Notes: a model not told the origin generated them from the sequence alone. A stretch of 64,000 nucleotides of DNA from Moringa oleifera (GCA_021397835.1 JAJFZO010000609.1:684501-748500); one strand, 5' to 3'. Positions 1 through 14,016 are shown, numbered from the stretch's first letter. Translations and numbers: made by a program.

Positions 1-289
1 GATGGAATTATAGAATGGTGAAGTTGATCAAAAAAAAAATAATAATAACAAGTGTAGTGGTTGTATGGGACGGGATTATTGAGCTAACAAAGTATGAGTG
101 GCAATTAGCAATACTAAATAGGGTGTTGAAAGAAAATGAAAAAAATATGTAAAATAGTAGGAGTTTCTTCTTACAGGAGAGGAAAAGAAGTAGTAAGTAA
201 AGAATTAAAATACTTGGAATTTTTAGTCAACTATGAGAAATTGGGAAAAATTAAAGAAAGTTGTAAGGGTGGGAAGAAAGTGGGAGGGA

Positions 290-3200
290 GTATGTGATCA
301 TGATGTATAGAATTCTTTCTTGAAATATTAGGGGACTGAATGGATTTGAAGAATGTGATGGTCAAATTCATATCAAAGAAATTGATGGTAAATGAGCATG
401 CATTCAAGGGATAAAAATTGAAACTATGAATAAAGGGATAATAAGCAGTGTGTGGGGAGTAAGAGGAGTGGAGTAAAAAGCTTTAATAGCTCAAAAGCAC
501 GCGGGTGGTGTACTTGTAATGTGAAATGAGAAATTAGATAGATGTTTGAAATATTGGATAAGAGTGGAATCTATCTCTTGCATTTTTCAAAAAATAAGGA
601 TGAATTTGAATGTATATTTACAAGAGTATATAGTAGTAGTGTGGTGGAGAAACGAACCAAGTTATAGGAAGAGTTAAAAGAGTGTAAAAGACAGTGAAAC
701 ATATTTTAGGTAATAGGAAGAGATTTCAACATTATGTTGTATGCACATAAAAGGATCGAGAATAGTGGAGATAGTACTAGCTCTAACAAGTTTCTAGATA
801 TGGTATTGAAATCTTCAAGTGATAGATTTACCACTTCTGGGGACACTTTAATCTTTAAGAGAATCCAACTTTATCAAAAATTGATCACTTTGTTATTTCA
901 AGCCAATGGAAATAGAGGTCTTCAAGAACAAATCAAAGGTTCTTCATCAGGTCAACATTAGATCATAACCCAATTTTACTTAAGATGGATGATATCACGT
1001 GGGAATCTCCTCTATTTAATTTGAGAATATGTGGCTTAAGGTGGAAGGATGATTCAAGGCTCTTATTAAGAAGTGGTGGAAAGAAAAAAAAGGTAAGTGG
1101 TCATACAAGTTATGTGGTGGGACGTAAGCTTAAAGATTTGAAAAGTAGCATAAAGAAATAGAAGAAAGATCATTTTGGGGACATTAGGAGGAGAAAGGAA
1201 GGCTTATGGGGAGAGTTAGGGAAGGTAGAGGAAAAGGAGAGGCTTAGATGAGTTAAAAATTGAGAGAGTAAATATTCAGAACAAATTGACTATAATACTT
1301 TAGATGAAAGAAATCTCATAGAGGAAAAAATTGAGAGTTTTTTAGCTTAAGAAAAGGGATATGAACATTTGTTTTTTTTTTTTTTCATTGAATGATGAAT
1401 ATGCATTGAAAGAACAATTTCATTAATATGATCAAATTTGATAGGGAAAGGGTGAAAGAGTAAGAAGAGTTGATACGAAGGGTAAGCAAATTTTGTTTAC
1501 AACTTTATAATGAGCAATGGGAGAGAAGATCAATAATTGTTGGCTACAATTCAATATCATAGATAGTGAGCTGTAAGTTCGATTAGAGAGACTTTTGAGG
1601 AAAAAAAGGTACATTAGGCACTTATATCTAGTGAGGGCTAAAGTACCAAGTCCAGAGGGGTTCACTATAGCTTTTTTCCAAAAAAAATAAAAAAACTATG
1701 AAGAAAGATAAATTGCGATTAAGAGTTTCATGATAGTGAAACGTTTATATGTTCTTTGAATTTAACTTTTTTTGTGATGATTTTTAAAAAAACAAGGGCT
1801 ACAAATTCACGAGATTATCATCCAATTAGCCTTATGGGTGAGCCTACAAGCCAATAGTAAAAGTCCTTGTAAAAAGATTCAAAAAGGTAACGGAAATGGT
1901 GATAAGTCCAAACCAAAATGGTTTCATAAGATGAAGGCAAATTTTTTATGCGATGTCAATTATAAATAGTTGATCATTAATTAAAGAAGGAGAAAAAGAA
2001 GGTGATTTATTAGTTAGATATAGAGAAGGCATATGACCATATCATTTGGGAGTTTGTGATATATTTGTTGAAAAGGATGAGCTACGATGAGCGATGGTGT
2101 AGATACATTAAATGGAGTATCTCAACGACAATATTCTTTACTTTGGTAAATGATGCTCGTTTCAAATTTTTTGAATCAACTAGAGGGTTTCGCCAAAGGG
2201 ATCCATTGTCACTATCCTTTATTGTATTAGTAATGGAGGCTTTTGATAGGATGCTTGGAAAGGCAGTTTAATGGGACTCTTGAAGGGATTCAAAGTGAGA
2301 AGATCGGGTTCGAAGTTGGAGATAACTCGTATATTGTTTATAGATGACACTATATTTTTTTGTGAGGCGAAGGAAGATCAATTGATCAACTTAAGAAGCG
2401 TTCTATTATGTTTTGAAGCAATATCCGGTTTGAAAGTTATTTGAGGAAGAGCAAACTTATTCCACTTGATGATGTAGTAGATGGGTAGAAACTTGCTAAG
2501 GTGTTAGGATGCAATTTAGGGATTCTTCTAATAAAATACCTAAGGTTACCCATAAGAGCTAGATTTAAGGAATTAAAAATATGGAATTCAGTAATTGAAA
2601 GATATGAAAAGAAGCTATCAGGATGAAAAAGTATATACATTTCTTAGGGGAAAAGACTAACACTTATTAAAAGCACTCTTTCAAGTGTTTTAGTTCACTA
2701 CATATCTTTGTTTCCTTTACCTATGATGATAGTAAGGAAGTTTAAGCAAGTAAAATGATTCTTATGGGAAAGCTTAGGGGACAAGTTTCAAAGCCTTCTT
2801 GTTAAATCAAAGGTTATGAGGCAAACAGTCATGAATAGGAGTATTAGGATTAAACCTCTTGGCTTGTTTAATAAGCTCTCATAAAAAAATGGTTATGGAG
2901 ATTCATGACAGAAAAAAGAAGTATATAAAGGAAGGTGGTGGTAGCAAAATATGGAGTAATGAAAAAAGGGTGGAAAATGGTAATGGGAGGAAAATTTATG
3001 CAATCGAGGTGTGAAAAGCTATAAAGAAAAGATGGAATATGGTCAAACTACATGTAAGGTTCAAAGTTGGAATAAGCAACAACATTAAACATTGACATAA
3101 TTTCTAGTGTGGTGATCAACCTCTTAGGCAGGTATTCTCAAACATATATCAACTTCTTTGTAATAAAGAAGTTTGGGTAAATGAGAGCACCTATCTCCAC

Positions 3201-4016
3201 ATGAGAGGGAAGTAACATGGGAGATTGCACTTAAAAGGAATGTGCAGGATTGGAAAATGAGGCTAGTCAAGCACTTTTTAGAGCATATCTTCAATAATAA
3301 ACTAGTTTTGAACATTGAAGATGGGGCCTTTTTGGAGGGGAGAAAAAGAAAAAAAAAATTGGTTTAGTCTCTTTTTTAAAAAGATTGCTGTTCTCCAAGA
3401 AGGCAATATAATAGATTAAATACCTTAAAATCTAATTTGGAAGGTTGGAGCACCCTTAAAAGCGGTTGTTTTTACTTAGGAAGTTGCTTGAAGTGAACCT
3501 TTAACCCTTACCAATCTATAAAAAAAAAAAAAAAGAATCCTTTTCTTCTAATTAAGTGCTTCTTATGCAAAGAATAAACAAAAACTGTTAATCATGTAAT
3601 ATTCTGATGTAATTGGTCTAAAGAAATTTAAGAGTGTGTTGGCTTTGTTAGGTAAGTTTAGGTGATGTCAATGTCAGTGGCAATAGAATTGAAGCTTAGG
3701 GAGGCATGAGAGTTGCTGGGGTGAAAAAGAAAACTACTGCATTGATCTTACTTCTCTTTTTTTTTTTTTTTATAACTATTGTGGAGAGAGAAATATGAAG
3801 GCTTTTGAAGGAATAAAAACATCTCTTAGTGGGTTAAGGAATATATAGCTTCATATAATTAAATTATGGTTGATGGAAGATTCTTTTATAAATGATAAGG
3901 ATCTTGTAGAGTTCATAAATATCTTCACTTCTAGATAGAATTTAACTTTTTGTACATGAGCGGCACCCCATTGATGTCTCACTAATAATGTTAATTGTGT
4001 TGCCAATAAAAAAAAA
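290..4016 (+). mobile_element. Degenerate LINE (non-LTR retrotransposon)
   Basis: Broken reading frames in the plus direction follow the order of a plant L1-type LINE. An endonuclease start (ILS-NIRGLNG) lies near 308. A segment near 1010-1080 resembles the FRFENMWLKxEGFK block that follows the endonuclease in these elements. Reverse transcriptase traces run from about 1780 to 2750, with GFRQRDPLS near 2185 and the catalytic box decayed to FIDDT at 2337-2351. A C-terminal zf-RVT-like stretch runs from about 3340 to 3950, and the element ends in an A-rich tail near 4005-4016. Stops and frameshifts are frequent throughout, so it is long dead. The 5' end is unclear and may extend beyond the left edge of the window. 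Family assignment is from recognised motifs, not a search. Confidence 0.8.
2056..2271 (+). pseudogene. LINE reverse transcriptase fragment
   Basis: A 71-residue open stretch inside the LINE contains the conserved RT motif GFRQRDPLS (normally GFRQGDPLSP), followed by a hydrophobic segment and EAFDRML. It covers the middle of the palm domain. The catalytic Asp-Asp box follows about 65 nt downstream in another frame as FIDDT. It is a remnant and not expected to be translated. Confidence 0.7.
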
Positions 4017-4757
4017 TCACTAGTGATTTCAAATCTTCATGTTGATTTTAGTTTCTCAATCAAATGACTCATTAAGTTAGATGAACTTAACTTTTCTTGA
4101 CTTTCAATAACGATTTAATATGTTTTAATTTCAATAATATTAGTATTAAAATTAAATCTAAGCTATCATTAAATTATTAAAATTTCATTGTTTTTAATCA
4201 CTATATCAAATGTTGTTCCATTGAAAATTTTTGTTGAAATTAATTTTGTGTTTTTCTATTAATTTCAATGAAAAGAAATTGGTAAAACTTCTATAAAAAT
4301 ATTCTAGTCGTAACTTTTGTTGAAATTACAATATGAATATGGAAAACTAAATTTTGAATTTTTTTAATGAATTCCAGCGAAAGAATACCATTGGAAATAA
4401 TTACAAGAATCTCCCGTTAAATGTTAATTGTTTTATTTTATTTTCTAAAATGAAGTTGGAAATTACCAGTGTCATCATTCCTTGCCAAAAACACCTCATT
4501 TTCAGTTTTGAAATCGAATTAGAGTGATAGTCATCTTCCCATTGTCCCTTCCTTCCATCTCTGTGTTCTCTTCCTATATCCATCCCTTCAACAAGCTTCC
4601 ATTTTTGGTAATTAACTGTAATTTCTGGTGATCCGTAGTAATTCTAGCTCCTTTTATGGTGACTTGCAATAATCTTGTTTCCCTCTGTTTAGTTTTACTC
4701 ATCCTTGCTTTTTTTTACTAGATATTTGTTTTACGAGACTTTTTCCCTCCTTAGTGC
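4017..4757. other. AT-rich intergenic stretch
   Basis: No coding region is recognised. Words such as gttgaaatta and tttcaatgaaa recur around 4200-4400, suggesting decayed repeat DNA, but no clear terminal repeats or unit length could be fixed. The pyrimidine-rich segment near 4530-4570 resembles a plant 5' leader, but nothing coding follows it on the plus strand. Confidence 0.4.
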
Positions 4758-5190
4758 TTAACATAGAGTATTTATTTCTTTTTTATGAATTTGATCAAAG
4801 ACATTAGTTGATGAGTAACTAGTACATGAGATAGGCACCATTGATCTAGCATTTGATACCTTGCCAAAACCGAGCAACTTTGCTCCTAGAATTCGAAATG
4901 GTCTTGGATCATCTTTAATATTAGAATTAGCATTAGCATTCACTGACTTATCAACATACATAGGGACATGGTGCAAATCATCATTATTTTCATTTTGGCC
5001 AGCATCTTTTTCATGTTTTATTTTAAAAAAAATGTCTCACAAAGTTCTTGTTTAGTTCGTTGAGTATATGAAATTAGGTACTTGTCTAACATCATAGTAC
5101 ATAGTCTCATGTATGTTCAAATTAGCAGTCATATTATTATGGGAATCCTCATTTTGAGACATTATTGTCGATGCAAGAATTATGATCAGT
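4758..5190 (-). pseudogene. Unrecognised coding-like fragment
   Basis: Read on the minus strand, an ATG near 5183 opens a frame beginning MSQNEDSHNNMTANLNIHE, interrupted by stops near 5055 and 5045. It then continues in a second open stretch of about 90 residues from 5025 down to 4758, rich in Asn, Ser and Lys and containing DDPRPFRILGAKLLGFGKV. Amino-acid use looks more like protein than chance AT-rich DNA. I do not recognise the family; an old transposon-associated protein is the most likely guess, given the surrounding repeats. It is broken and probably not expressed. Confidence 0.3.
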
Positions 5191-5809
5191 CCTTGTGGAC
5201 ATTACAACATATTCAACACGATGTGATATGTCAACATACCTTTTATGGACTAACAATTCGGATCACCAATTCCACAATTACTTACGGAATATAATTGTCG
5301 TGTCGTCACAAGAAATCAATATTATTATCACATATTTTCTCTATCTGAATATGAGATATTCGAATTCAAAATCAAAAAAATATGAGATATTCGAATTTGT
5401 ACCAATGTATACAATTGAATATTATATTTTTAAAAAAATACTTCTACATATTAATGAAATAACTCAATTAATTGAACCTAAGTCAAACTAAATTGATCTT
5501 GAAGCTTTTGATTCTAATGTCCTTTCTAACATAATTGAATTTTTTAAAAAAATTTCTTTCCAATGATAATTTTACATTATTTACAACTTAATATGATGTT
5601 ATAGACATCTTACAATGTTACTAGTCAACTCAGAATGATCAAAACGTTTTGAAAATAGCACAAAGTGATAAAAGAAAAATGATACAATGTGGTTTTTTTA
5701 AAAAAAAGAAAATTGCTTGAAGTGAACAGAAAAAAAAAAAAGACTCGAATTTAACCTTTTATAATTAAATTGTATGATCATTAATACAAAAAACACCATT
5801 ATGAATTAT
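5191..5809. other. AT-rich intergenic stretch
   Basis: Nothing recognisable was found. Two nearly identical words of about 20 nt around gatattcgaatt occur near 5345-5400 and suggest a small local duplication. Confidence 0.35.
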
Positions 5810-6160
5810 AAATCGCTCGATCATGTGCACAAACGATATGATTATCAATTATAAATCGCTCAATGATACGCACAAAATAACTTGAGATATTAATATACAA
5901 TGGCTCAATCATATAACATAAATAACTTGATTTTGGATACAAAATTGTACAATCCTAGATCACTGAGCATGAATAATTTGATCTTGAATATAAAATAACA
6001 TTATATTTGTTGATATAAAATAATTCAATTATCAAACATAAATAGGTACATTATCAATATGAAATAATATAACAATTAATAACTTAGATTGGTTCGATAT
6101 AATAAATAAAATAGTTCAATCATGTATATAAAATGGCAGAACAATCACTTTATAAGAACA
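5810..6160. repeat. Decayed tandem array, unit about 43 bp
   Basis: About eight imperfect units follow one another, each reading roughly aaatngctcaatcatg then a short A-rich spacer, cataaataacttgat and a gatat boundary. The first three units start at the repeated words aaatcgctcgatca, aaatcgctcaatga and acaatggctcaatca. Later units diverge and some are shortened. It is an old minisatellite-like array without coding potential. Confidence 0.55.
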
Positions 6161-7483
6161 CAATTTCATGAATATAAGCATTGGGTAAAAAGAACAGATA
6201 TTCATGCATTGATGTGTATTTATAGATAGAAACATACCTCCAATGCATTTAAACTAGTAAAAATAAAGATTTTAAGTTCTCAACCTCCACGCAGAGTAGA
6301 GATAATAATTTACTTTAAAAGGATCCAGAGCAATTTGGCAATATACTCAGAGCCAAAATTCATGGCTTACTACAATGTTTGATGCCAATATAAAAGTCAA
6401 ATTTTGAGCACCCAGTCGTACAATTTGGATAGTCTTTGAGAGAAGAAGAAAAAGAAAGAGAAAAACAGAAGGGAAAAAGTCAATCGCCTACTTTAATATC
6501 TATCTTTTCTAATTTGTTTCCCTTCATTAATGTCTCAAAGGCATTTTTATCATGGAATGCAAAGAAGTGCCAAGAAAAAACAAAAAAAAAACTTTCACCA
6601 ATTTTTTGTATTTCGTAAAAATATGAGATTTGAAGACATTAAAAATTATTCCATGTAAACATTATACCATGCAAACCCAACAAATTAATCTAAACCCAAA
6701 TATAAATCCCAATCATAAATTAAATTAAACCTCAATATAAATTCCAAGCCCTATTTATTATATTTTTTAAACAAAAAAAATAAAAATAAAAAAATTTTCT
6801 GTATAACTTTTTGAACTTGATAAAAGAATGGAAAACAACAGAATTAATTTCATAATTAAAAATGAGAATAAAGATAAAGAAGGTATCCTGCCCCCATCCT
6901 ATCAAGTCTGCATCCAAAGTATAGTTAAAAGCAAGATTATAATAAAAAAGTAATACTCAATTGATGTTAATTTTCATAGACATTCAGAAAACTGATTTGG
7001 ATTGCAAGCAAATCAATATTATGTGTAAAATTAAACTGATTTGAAATGAGATGGAAGTGCAATGTGCAATTTTTTTTTCTTACAACCTATTCTTATATTT
7101 TTTAAAAAGTAAAAAAATTTAGAAAAACAAAAAATACAATGTCCATCTCTATTGCCACAGTAAAAAAAAAAAAAAATTCCTGTACCCGACCCCAAATCAA
7201 TTAGCTATCCTATCTCTACTCCATTAAACAGAGATTCCCTAGAAACTCCAACCCCACAGAACTTGTCGACAACCTGAAGGACACAAGGTTTGGGCAAAAA
7301 CTGCCTTGGTAGCATTGAAGGCATAAGAAAATGTCAAAATTGTATCTCAAAATTAGATCAAACTAAATAATTTAAACTTGGAGTTAAATGCTAAACTCAT
7401 TTAAAACGAAACAAAGAAAACCAAATAGCAACTCAGTTGGAAGCTAAGTTAGAAGCATTATGACATGGCTCCAAATATAGAGA
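6161..7483. other. Intergenic stretch downstream of LIG4
   Basis: AT-rich DNA with several homopolymer A and T runs. The short plus-strand frame near 6436 is Lys/Glu-rich low complexity and not a credible gene. No transposon ends or RNA genes were recognised. Confidence 0.4.
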
Positions 7484-7863
7484 TTATAAATGACAATGTT
7501 GCCCTTTCTCATGGTTGCTACCTGTTTTATTTGCAGATATGCTGAGGACTGACTGGAGACTATACATGAACTTGCAGAGATTTAACAGCACCCCGTCTTG
7601 GTATCTTTCACAGAACCTATTTCTGGGGACATTCTTGGCTACTTCAAGTAAAAGTAGCTCAGGTTTCAGGCTTGAAATCGCCAAACATCCCTGCCAAAAG
7701 GTAAGGCGCTTCTATCAAAAGCCACTTTGGGACAAGTCTCCCAACTTTTTGGAAGTTAAATCAGAGTTAAAAAGCATCTTAGAGACTACTCATACTATTC
7801 TCGACACAAATACAAAGTGAAAGACCATGCAACATAATTCTACCCACAAAAATTTTATAGAAT
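7484..7863 (-). other. Probable LIG4 3' untranslated region
   Basis: This stretch follows the LIG4 stop codon (TGA, 7866-7864) on the minus strand. An AATAAA hexamer occurs on the minus strand at 7531-7526, about 330 nt past the stop, at a plausible distance for a plant polyadenylation signal. The actual cleavage site cannot be fixed from sequence. Confidence 0.4.
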
Positions 7864-8629
7864 TCACCAATCCTTCAACAGTTCCCCAGCAACATCCTTA
7901 TAGCTGACTTTCCTTTTTTTCACAGGCTCAATATTACAGTCCATAGATGACTTCTCGTCCTCAACAATTGGGTTTGCACTTGCCGCCTTCTTTACTCCAA
8001 GACTGGGAATCATGTCCAACAACATGGCTTGAACAGGATCAATCGTAACTTCCAAGTTCTGAGGCTTCTCACTGTCTTCACCATGATGTCTTTCACTAAT
8101 TTCAATCTCATCAGATTTCTCAGATATCTCTTCATCCTTTCCGTGGAACTTCTTGGTCATCTCAATATCAGGACCATTATCCAACTGTTGTTCACTTTGT
8201 GGATCTTCTGCAACCTCATGCTCGATCATCTTGCCCTTGCATAATAATTCCTGATCTTCTACTATTTTAGATGGCTGGATATCTGAATTCCCGTTGCCAA
8301 TCAAGTTCTCTTCAGTGGTTTTAGTCTCTCTCTCATTTGCTTTCTCATCAGAACTACTTTCATTCTCAGATATTCTAGAAGGCATGTTCCCAAGACGTGA
8401 ACGTGTCTTTCGAGCTTGGTTGGCAACAATTTTTCCTGTTTTCATGGTTTTACCAACAGGTCTTCCCCTTCTCCTTTTGACATCCCTTCTGGACGAGCTT
8501 GTTTTTGTAGAGTCTCCGTGAGCAACTTTGCCTCTTCTCCGAGTCCCATAACTGACAGGAAAACATAACAAATTCTGGTTTTCAACACTATCAGAAGTAG
8601 TGGCTTCTTCCATATCTTGGTTAGATTTA
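7864..8629 (-). CDS. LIG4: LIG4 exon 27: C-terminal tail
   Basis: Residues 920-1174 form a low-complexity tail unique to plant LIG4. It begins with a basic segment holding an AT-hook-like KRRRGRPVGK (RGRP at 974-977), then becomes acidic and Ser/Glu-rich, and ends with KKRKVSYKDVAGELLKDW, whose last residues are strongly conserved in plants. The basic patches could also serve for nuclear import; that is inference. The acceptor is ttttccag at 8630-8637, joining CA of exon 26 with T to give His920. Confidence 0.92.
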
Positions 8630-11600
8630 CTGGAAAACAGATGCAGATATAATAACAGGATTAGGATGCCAACCCAACAGGATATATATATAAGAAATAA
8701 CAAAGAAGAAATGAAGGGGAAAAAAAAGGTATAAGACCAATATCAACCATTTATGCAACAAACAACGCTTACTATTACATCAGCATGCAAAACCTACTAT
8801 AAACTATAATAGCTGAAAATATCTTCCAACATCTATCATGGTGCCAGTGTTGCTCAAGGTTAACTAGTCTCGTTTTGAGTAGAAGGAAGAGCTCTACGAG
8901 CACAATTCATGGCTACACAAGTAAACTAAGGCAATAACCCTCGAGATGGCGCTGTTATGTGAGTACTCTTGCAAGGACTGACTTACTGAAGGAGCATATA
9001 TATTATGAACCACGTTCATGTTTGACATAGCATGCTTTTGTGCAGGGTTGCATGGGAAAAAACTGAACCGAGAAAGAAGGCAGGGACTGCAGTACTCACA
9101 AATGAAAAGCACTGTCAAGGCATTAACCCAAGCAAAGCAAGGTACAAATAAAAATAAATAAACTAAAAAGGAAATAGAAAACTTTTCGAACTTGTGATAT
9201 TAACATACTTCCATAAGATGGAAAGTTACAGCCTGACGCATTTAGCTCTTCAAAATGTAAATATGAAAGTTCAAGTCATCTCCAATATGTGGGAAAAAAA
9301 TTAATGATGAGAACCCTAAGACCAACCAACCACAAGATGCATTTGTAGACAATTAGATGAGGTCTGGACACATTGAATTCAACTTTGATTTAGTCACCTA
9401 TTTGACCATGAGAGAGAAGATTATTGCTTTGAAGTATCAAACGAAATATAAAAAAAAATTATATCACAGGAACAAGCCTTTCCACGAGTACACTGGCATA
9501 AAATGGTCACAATCAACACTGAATCTTTTACTTTCTTAACAAGCCATAACTGATACACTTCACTGTTTTAGTAAGTTAAAAATAGCACGAGATGGAGACA
9601 ACTTTATTTCTACGAATGATGAGCTGGCTAATCCTTGGTTACTCAGGTAATTTTATATCAAAGGTACCTACTTTAGCAAGAGCCTCGGCTCAAGTGCCTT
9701 CTCACCTATCGAGGCAGTTAAGGTGAGCCCCTACTTAACCCTTTTCCCCCCTTTCAGTGTCTAGGTGAGTGTGCAGCTTGTCTTTGACTGACCCAAAGCC
9801 TACATTCACATTAGTCTCTCGTCTATTCTAAGTTCGATGACATTAATAGCATTTAAACATGCAACATAAGCTAACTAATCAAACAACACATTATAAGAGA
9901 GCAATCACTGCTTCTTTCCTTTTATTTTCTCAAGTAGCAGTAGATATACTGCAATGCAGATACAATAACTCATTGTGAACTCCGAAGATCAAGCATATGG
10001 ATTCCATGCTCAACATATACACTTCCTTTAGCAACCAAACTCAAACACACCAAAACAAAACTTTTTTGCTAAAAACTGGGATCCATTGTTTTTATTGATG
10101 GATGACACCAAATCAGAAAATCAAATCAACACTTTTCAGCTGTTTGAAGAAGTAACGTCCATATCAAAGTTGATGAGAGATTTAAGTGATGAAGAGAGAA
10201 AGATAAGCAGTCAAATGGAAGTGTTGAAAACAAGGTTCTTTTGACTGATGAAAATCATCAAAGATTGATAAGAAAGAGGCTCAAAGAGTGGCAAGTTCCA
10301 AAATACTTGCCACTTTTTGATAAAAGAGACTCTTGCTGTAATGGAGGCTATTCTAACTAGGTTATTCTGGCTGTTGCGGAGTAATCATGCATCAGTGTGG
10401 GCAAAATGAAAGATGTTCAATTGTCATGTTAGTATCGAAAGTTACAGAGTGAAGGAGTGACAAAAATGAATGGTTGAGAGAAGAAAATATGCAATGACCT
10501 TTAAGAAAAGAGTATCCTCGGCTTCTTTGACTTTTGCTATCTTCTGTTTTATATTTAAAAAAAATTGCAAGAAGGTCAGCGAACTTTGGAAAGGACAGGG
10601 ATGTACATGCAGCTTTCATTTTTCCAAATTCCTGTTCGTCACTTACACCAGCATCGCAACCTACCATCTCTTTATTGTCAGCTACTAAGCACATCCACCA
10701 ACACTGCCTACCATGACAATGCAATCATAAAGACAGCACACCAATTCTTATTCCCCCAAGTGAAATTCCAAAACCATCATATCAGCACATAAACTTCATC
10801 ACCCTAATTATCACTGTTGCACATCAACCCTGTGCAACCGCCATTAACCTGCACCCTAGGCTCACCCGTTGGTATATCAACTAATTTCCTCACCCTCCTT
10901 CAGGAAAGGAGAGAAAAGAAAAAATAAAGTGTTCTAGAAATCTACTACAGGAGATTTTGTATTAATAACATGAAATTATGAGAGCAACCAGCTTAATGTT
11001 GCCAATTAAGCATAACATTCACACACTTATGCCCGTCAACACCATGTGAACCTAGTCAAATGATAGACTACCATTCAAGGAGTGCAGAAATAGCAACTGT
11101 CTAGGTTTAGGAATTATATTTATAATTTTAGGCCACTTCCAGTGCTGATATTATAAGCTGACCCCATTGTTGGCTTAAGTAATTGACTTTATTGGATAAC
11201 TAATATTAAGAAATTGAGTTTTACTCCCCGCATACTGTACTCTTTCACATGGGTAAATATAGCAAAGATGCAAGAGACCAACCTACAAACAGAAGATTCT
11301 TCTTCCCTATTTAGTATTAGTGCCAGAAATTCTTCTACACATAGTTATCTAGCTACAACAAAGACCTAAAACATTCACAGGCTTTCAAAGAATTTTCACT
11401 ATATTAAAGAATCTAGGTCTAGTTGGGCAACCTCATCTTATGCCAGCCATGCTGGCACCCTTGTTCCAGGAGGACCTACCAAATTGGAGAAACAGAAAAG
11501 CCAAAATTCATAAAACGTAACCTGAATGGCTAACATTACTTAAACGAAGAAAGGAGATCTACAATTTAAGGAAGAAAAATATGTAAAAAGAACAAAGTAC

Positions 11601-14016
11601 ATACCAAACCTTTCAACTAAGATTTGGAAGGTAAAAAAGGGCCAAAGATGGATAACAAGAAACCAAACACAACTCTTCAACTGTTCATCAAATTCATCTC
11701 CCCTTTTACAGAGTTAATTTGCTTCTTTTGATTAGGTCATTAATGATCCTGGCCGTCTTAAAAGACACCTAACCTCACACCAATTTATGTAAGGCCTGGA
11801 TAAATTGAAACTACCCTAACTACTTCCTAGAAATAGACCTAAATCTAGAAATGAACTTTTTAGAGGAAATTCCCAAATTTTCAAAATAGAAAACAGAACA
11901 AGTTTCACTCATATATCTCATCTACGCCACTGCTGATTGTTCAATGATCTAGCTCTAAGAAATGGAAACCAGTAATTACATCTTGGTTAATCACTGCTAA
12001 CATATTCTTTCCACATCTAGCTATTTTCAGTATAGAGTAAAAAGCACCAACTTCTACTTTTACATGAAACCTTGTTATTCCATCAGAAACATGCATGACA
12101 GTGCAACTAAGTTCAAACAAAATTCAACCAGACTGCCTAGCATTTTGGGTAATTCCTTAACTTCCTGCTTACACAAGACAAATACAAATCCATTCTATTA
12201 TGTATTAGAATTTCATACAAGTACTGAGTTATGAATGTTACTTGAGATATCACACATATAATTCCTAGAAGATGCTTCAGCATAATGTGTATATCATACA
12301 TGCCAGCTGACAACAGTTATACATAAACTCCTAGCCAAAATGATATGAAAAAAATTTCAAATTCAAATAATCATGAAAAACTGATGATTAAATTGCAATT
12401 TTTTACACTTACTGTTCTTCAAACTCTTCTATGCTACTGGGCTTCAAGCTATATGCATCCTCATCCAACTTTCGCTCTCTCTCCAAACTGTCTTCCAGCC
12501 ACTGAGACCGCACAACCTTCAACCTTCTCCTTGATAGATGACATCTCTCAACAGTACTGAGACTGTGCAAAGAAGAAAGCAAGAGATTCAAAACAAAAGC
12601 GAAAAATTGCAATTCTGTGCTGAAATTTTCACCATTATATTAATAGGCCAATGTAAAATCAAGAAAATTATATTAAATCAAAATAAGGTTGCTTGAGAGG
12701 AAGGCATGAAGAGGAGAAAGACAAGAAAGCACTATATCAATTATAATTGTCAGCTAAGCATTCCTTCCCAGCAGGAAAGTGAGTGCCAAGAAACTGAAAA
12801 TTCAGCTGCCAAGGGACAGGTGATGCACTTAATCTCACCACATTTCAGATAGTTGATCATGAGCAAGAAAATTTTCAAAAGATTACCATCATACAGATTC
12901 ATAAGTAGTAGTACCAATCGCACTAACAATTTCATGAATCAGTTCGCAGACTTCGTCATTGGAAAAAAAATTGAAAAATAGAAATGAAAAATTGAGGCAA
13001 ACAGTTTGTTTAACATGATGCAGTAAGCAGCTCATAGTTATTTAACCGTGAAGACAACCTTTATCATACAACAGAACAAAGATTAATGCAGATTACCTTT
13101 GCTCAAGGGATTCAAAGTCCACATTGTCTCCAGGTAGTGACAAAACTACAAGATGAGTGGCACAAGCAAGATTGTTGCTAACCTTTCCACCACCCATCAA
13201 GACTTCAAGCATTAACCTCCTCAACTTGAGTCCCAACAAGACATCCCAATCAGGTTTCCTTCAAGGAAAGAGTTACGGGAAAAGGAGATAAACAACTGCT
13301 AGGATAATAAAATGTTTACAACAGCATATAAATGAACTAATGATTGTGGTGATATCTTACATAGACTGTGCAAAAGAGTAGAAGTATATGGAGCAGCCAC
13401 AAAAGTAAGACCACTTGTCCTCAGGGCTGAACTTTTCTTTATAATGGTCAATAGTATTCACGTCTTCCAATCCATCAACATTGCTTAAGAGCTGAAAAAC
13501 AAAAAAATGAAGGAACAAAAAGTCAAGCTTTACAGTAGTTCCAACAATAGTTATATAAAAGACATCCATGATAGCATTTAACCGATGTCTAATTGTCTAG
13601 CTAAACTAGAATTATACAACAGAAACATACCTGCTTGATGTCTGCAAAGTCAAGATCCCAGTAATAAGAATCAGAAAATTCATCTACCTCTTCCTCCAAT
13701 TTCTTCTTTGAACAGTCAGACAGAAAGAGGAAGTACCTTTAAGAGAAAATACCCCTTTTCAATAACATTGCACTACCATGATCAGTAAATGAACAATGAA
13801 GCAAATGAGAGCAGCCCTGACTTAGGTTGTAAAGGGAGAAGCTTCTTTTTTGAACAACTATCCAAGATCCAAGAGTAATGGATGATATCTCCACGAAGCT
13901 TTGCTGCCTGATATTTAATCCCTGCACTATTTTCTTCTATGTTATATTTCTCCAACCAAGAAAGTGAGTTAAGTCTATGTATGTGCAATCAAAGTCTGGG
14001 ATAGATCTGCATGTAT

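Noticed and set aside
9677..9790. tRNA or structured RNA gene
   Set aside because: Only AGGC/GCCT symmetry; no cloverleaf, A box or B box in the right positions.
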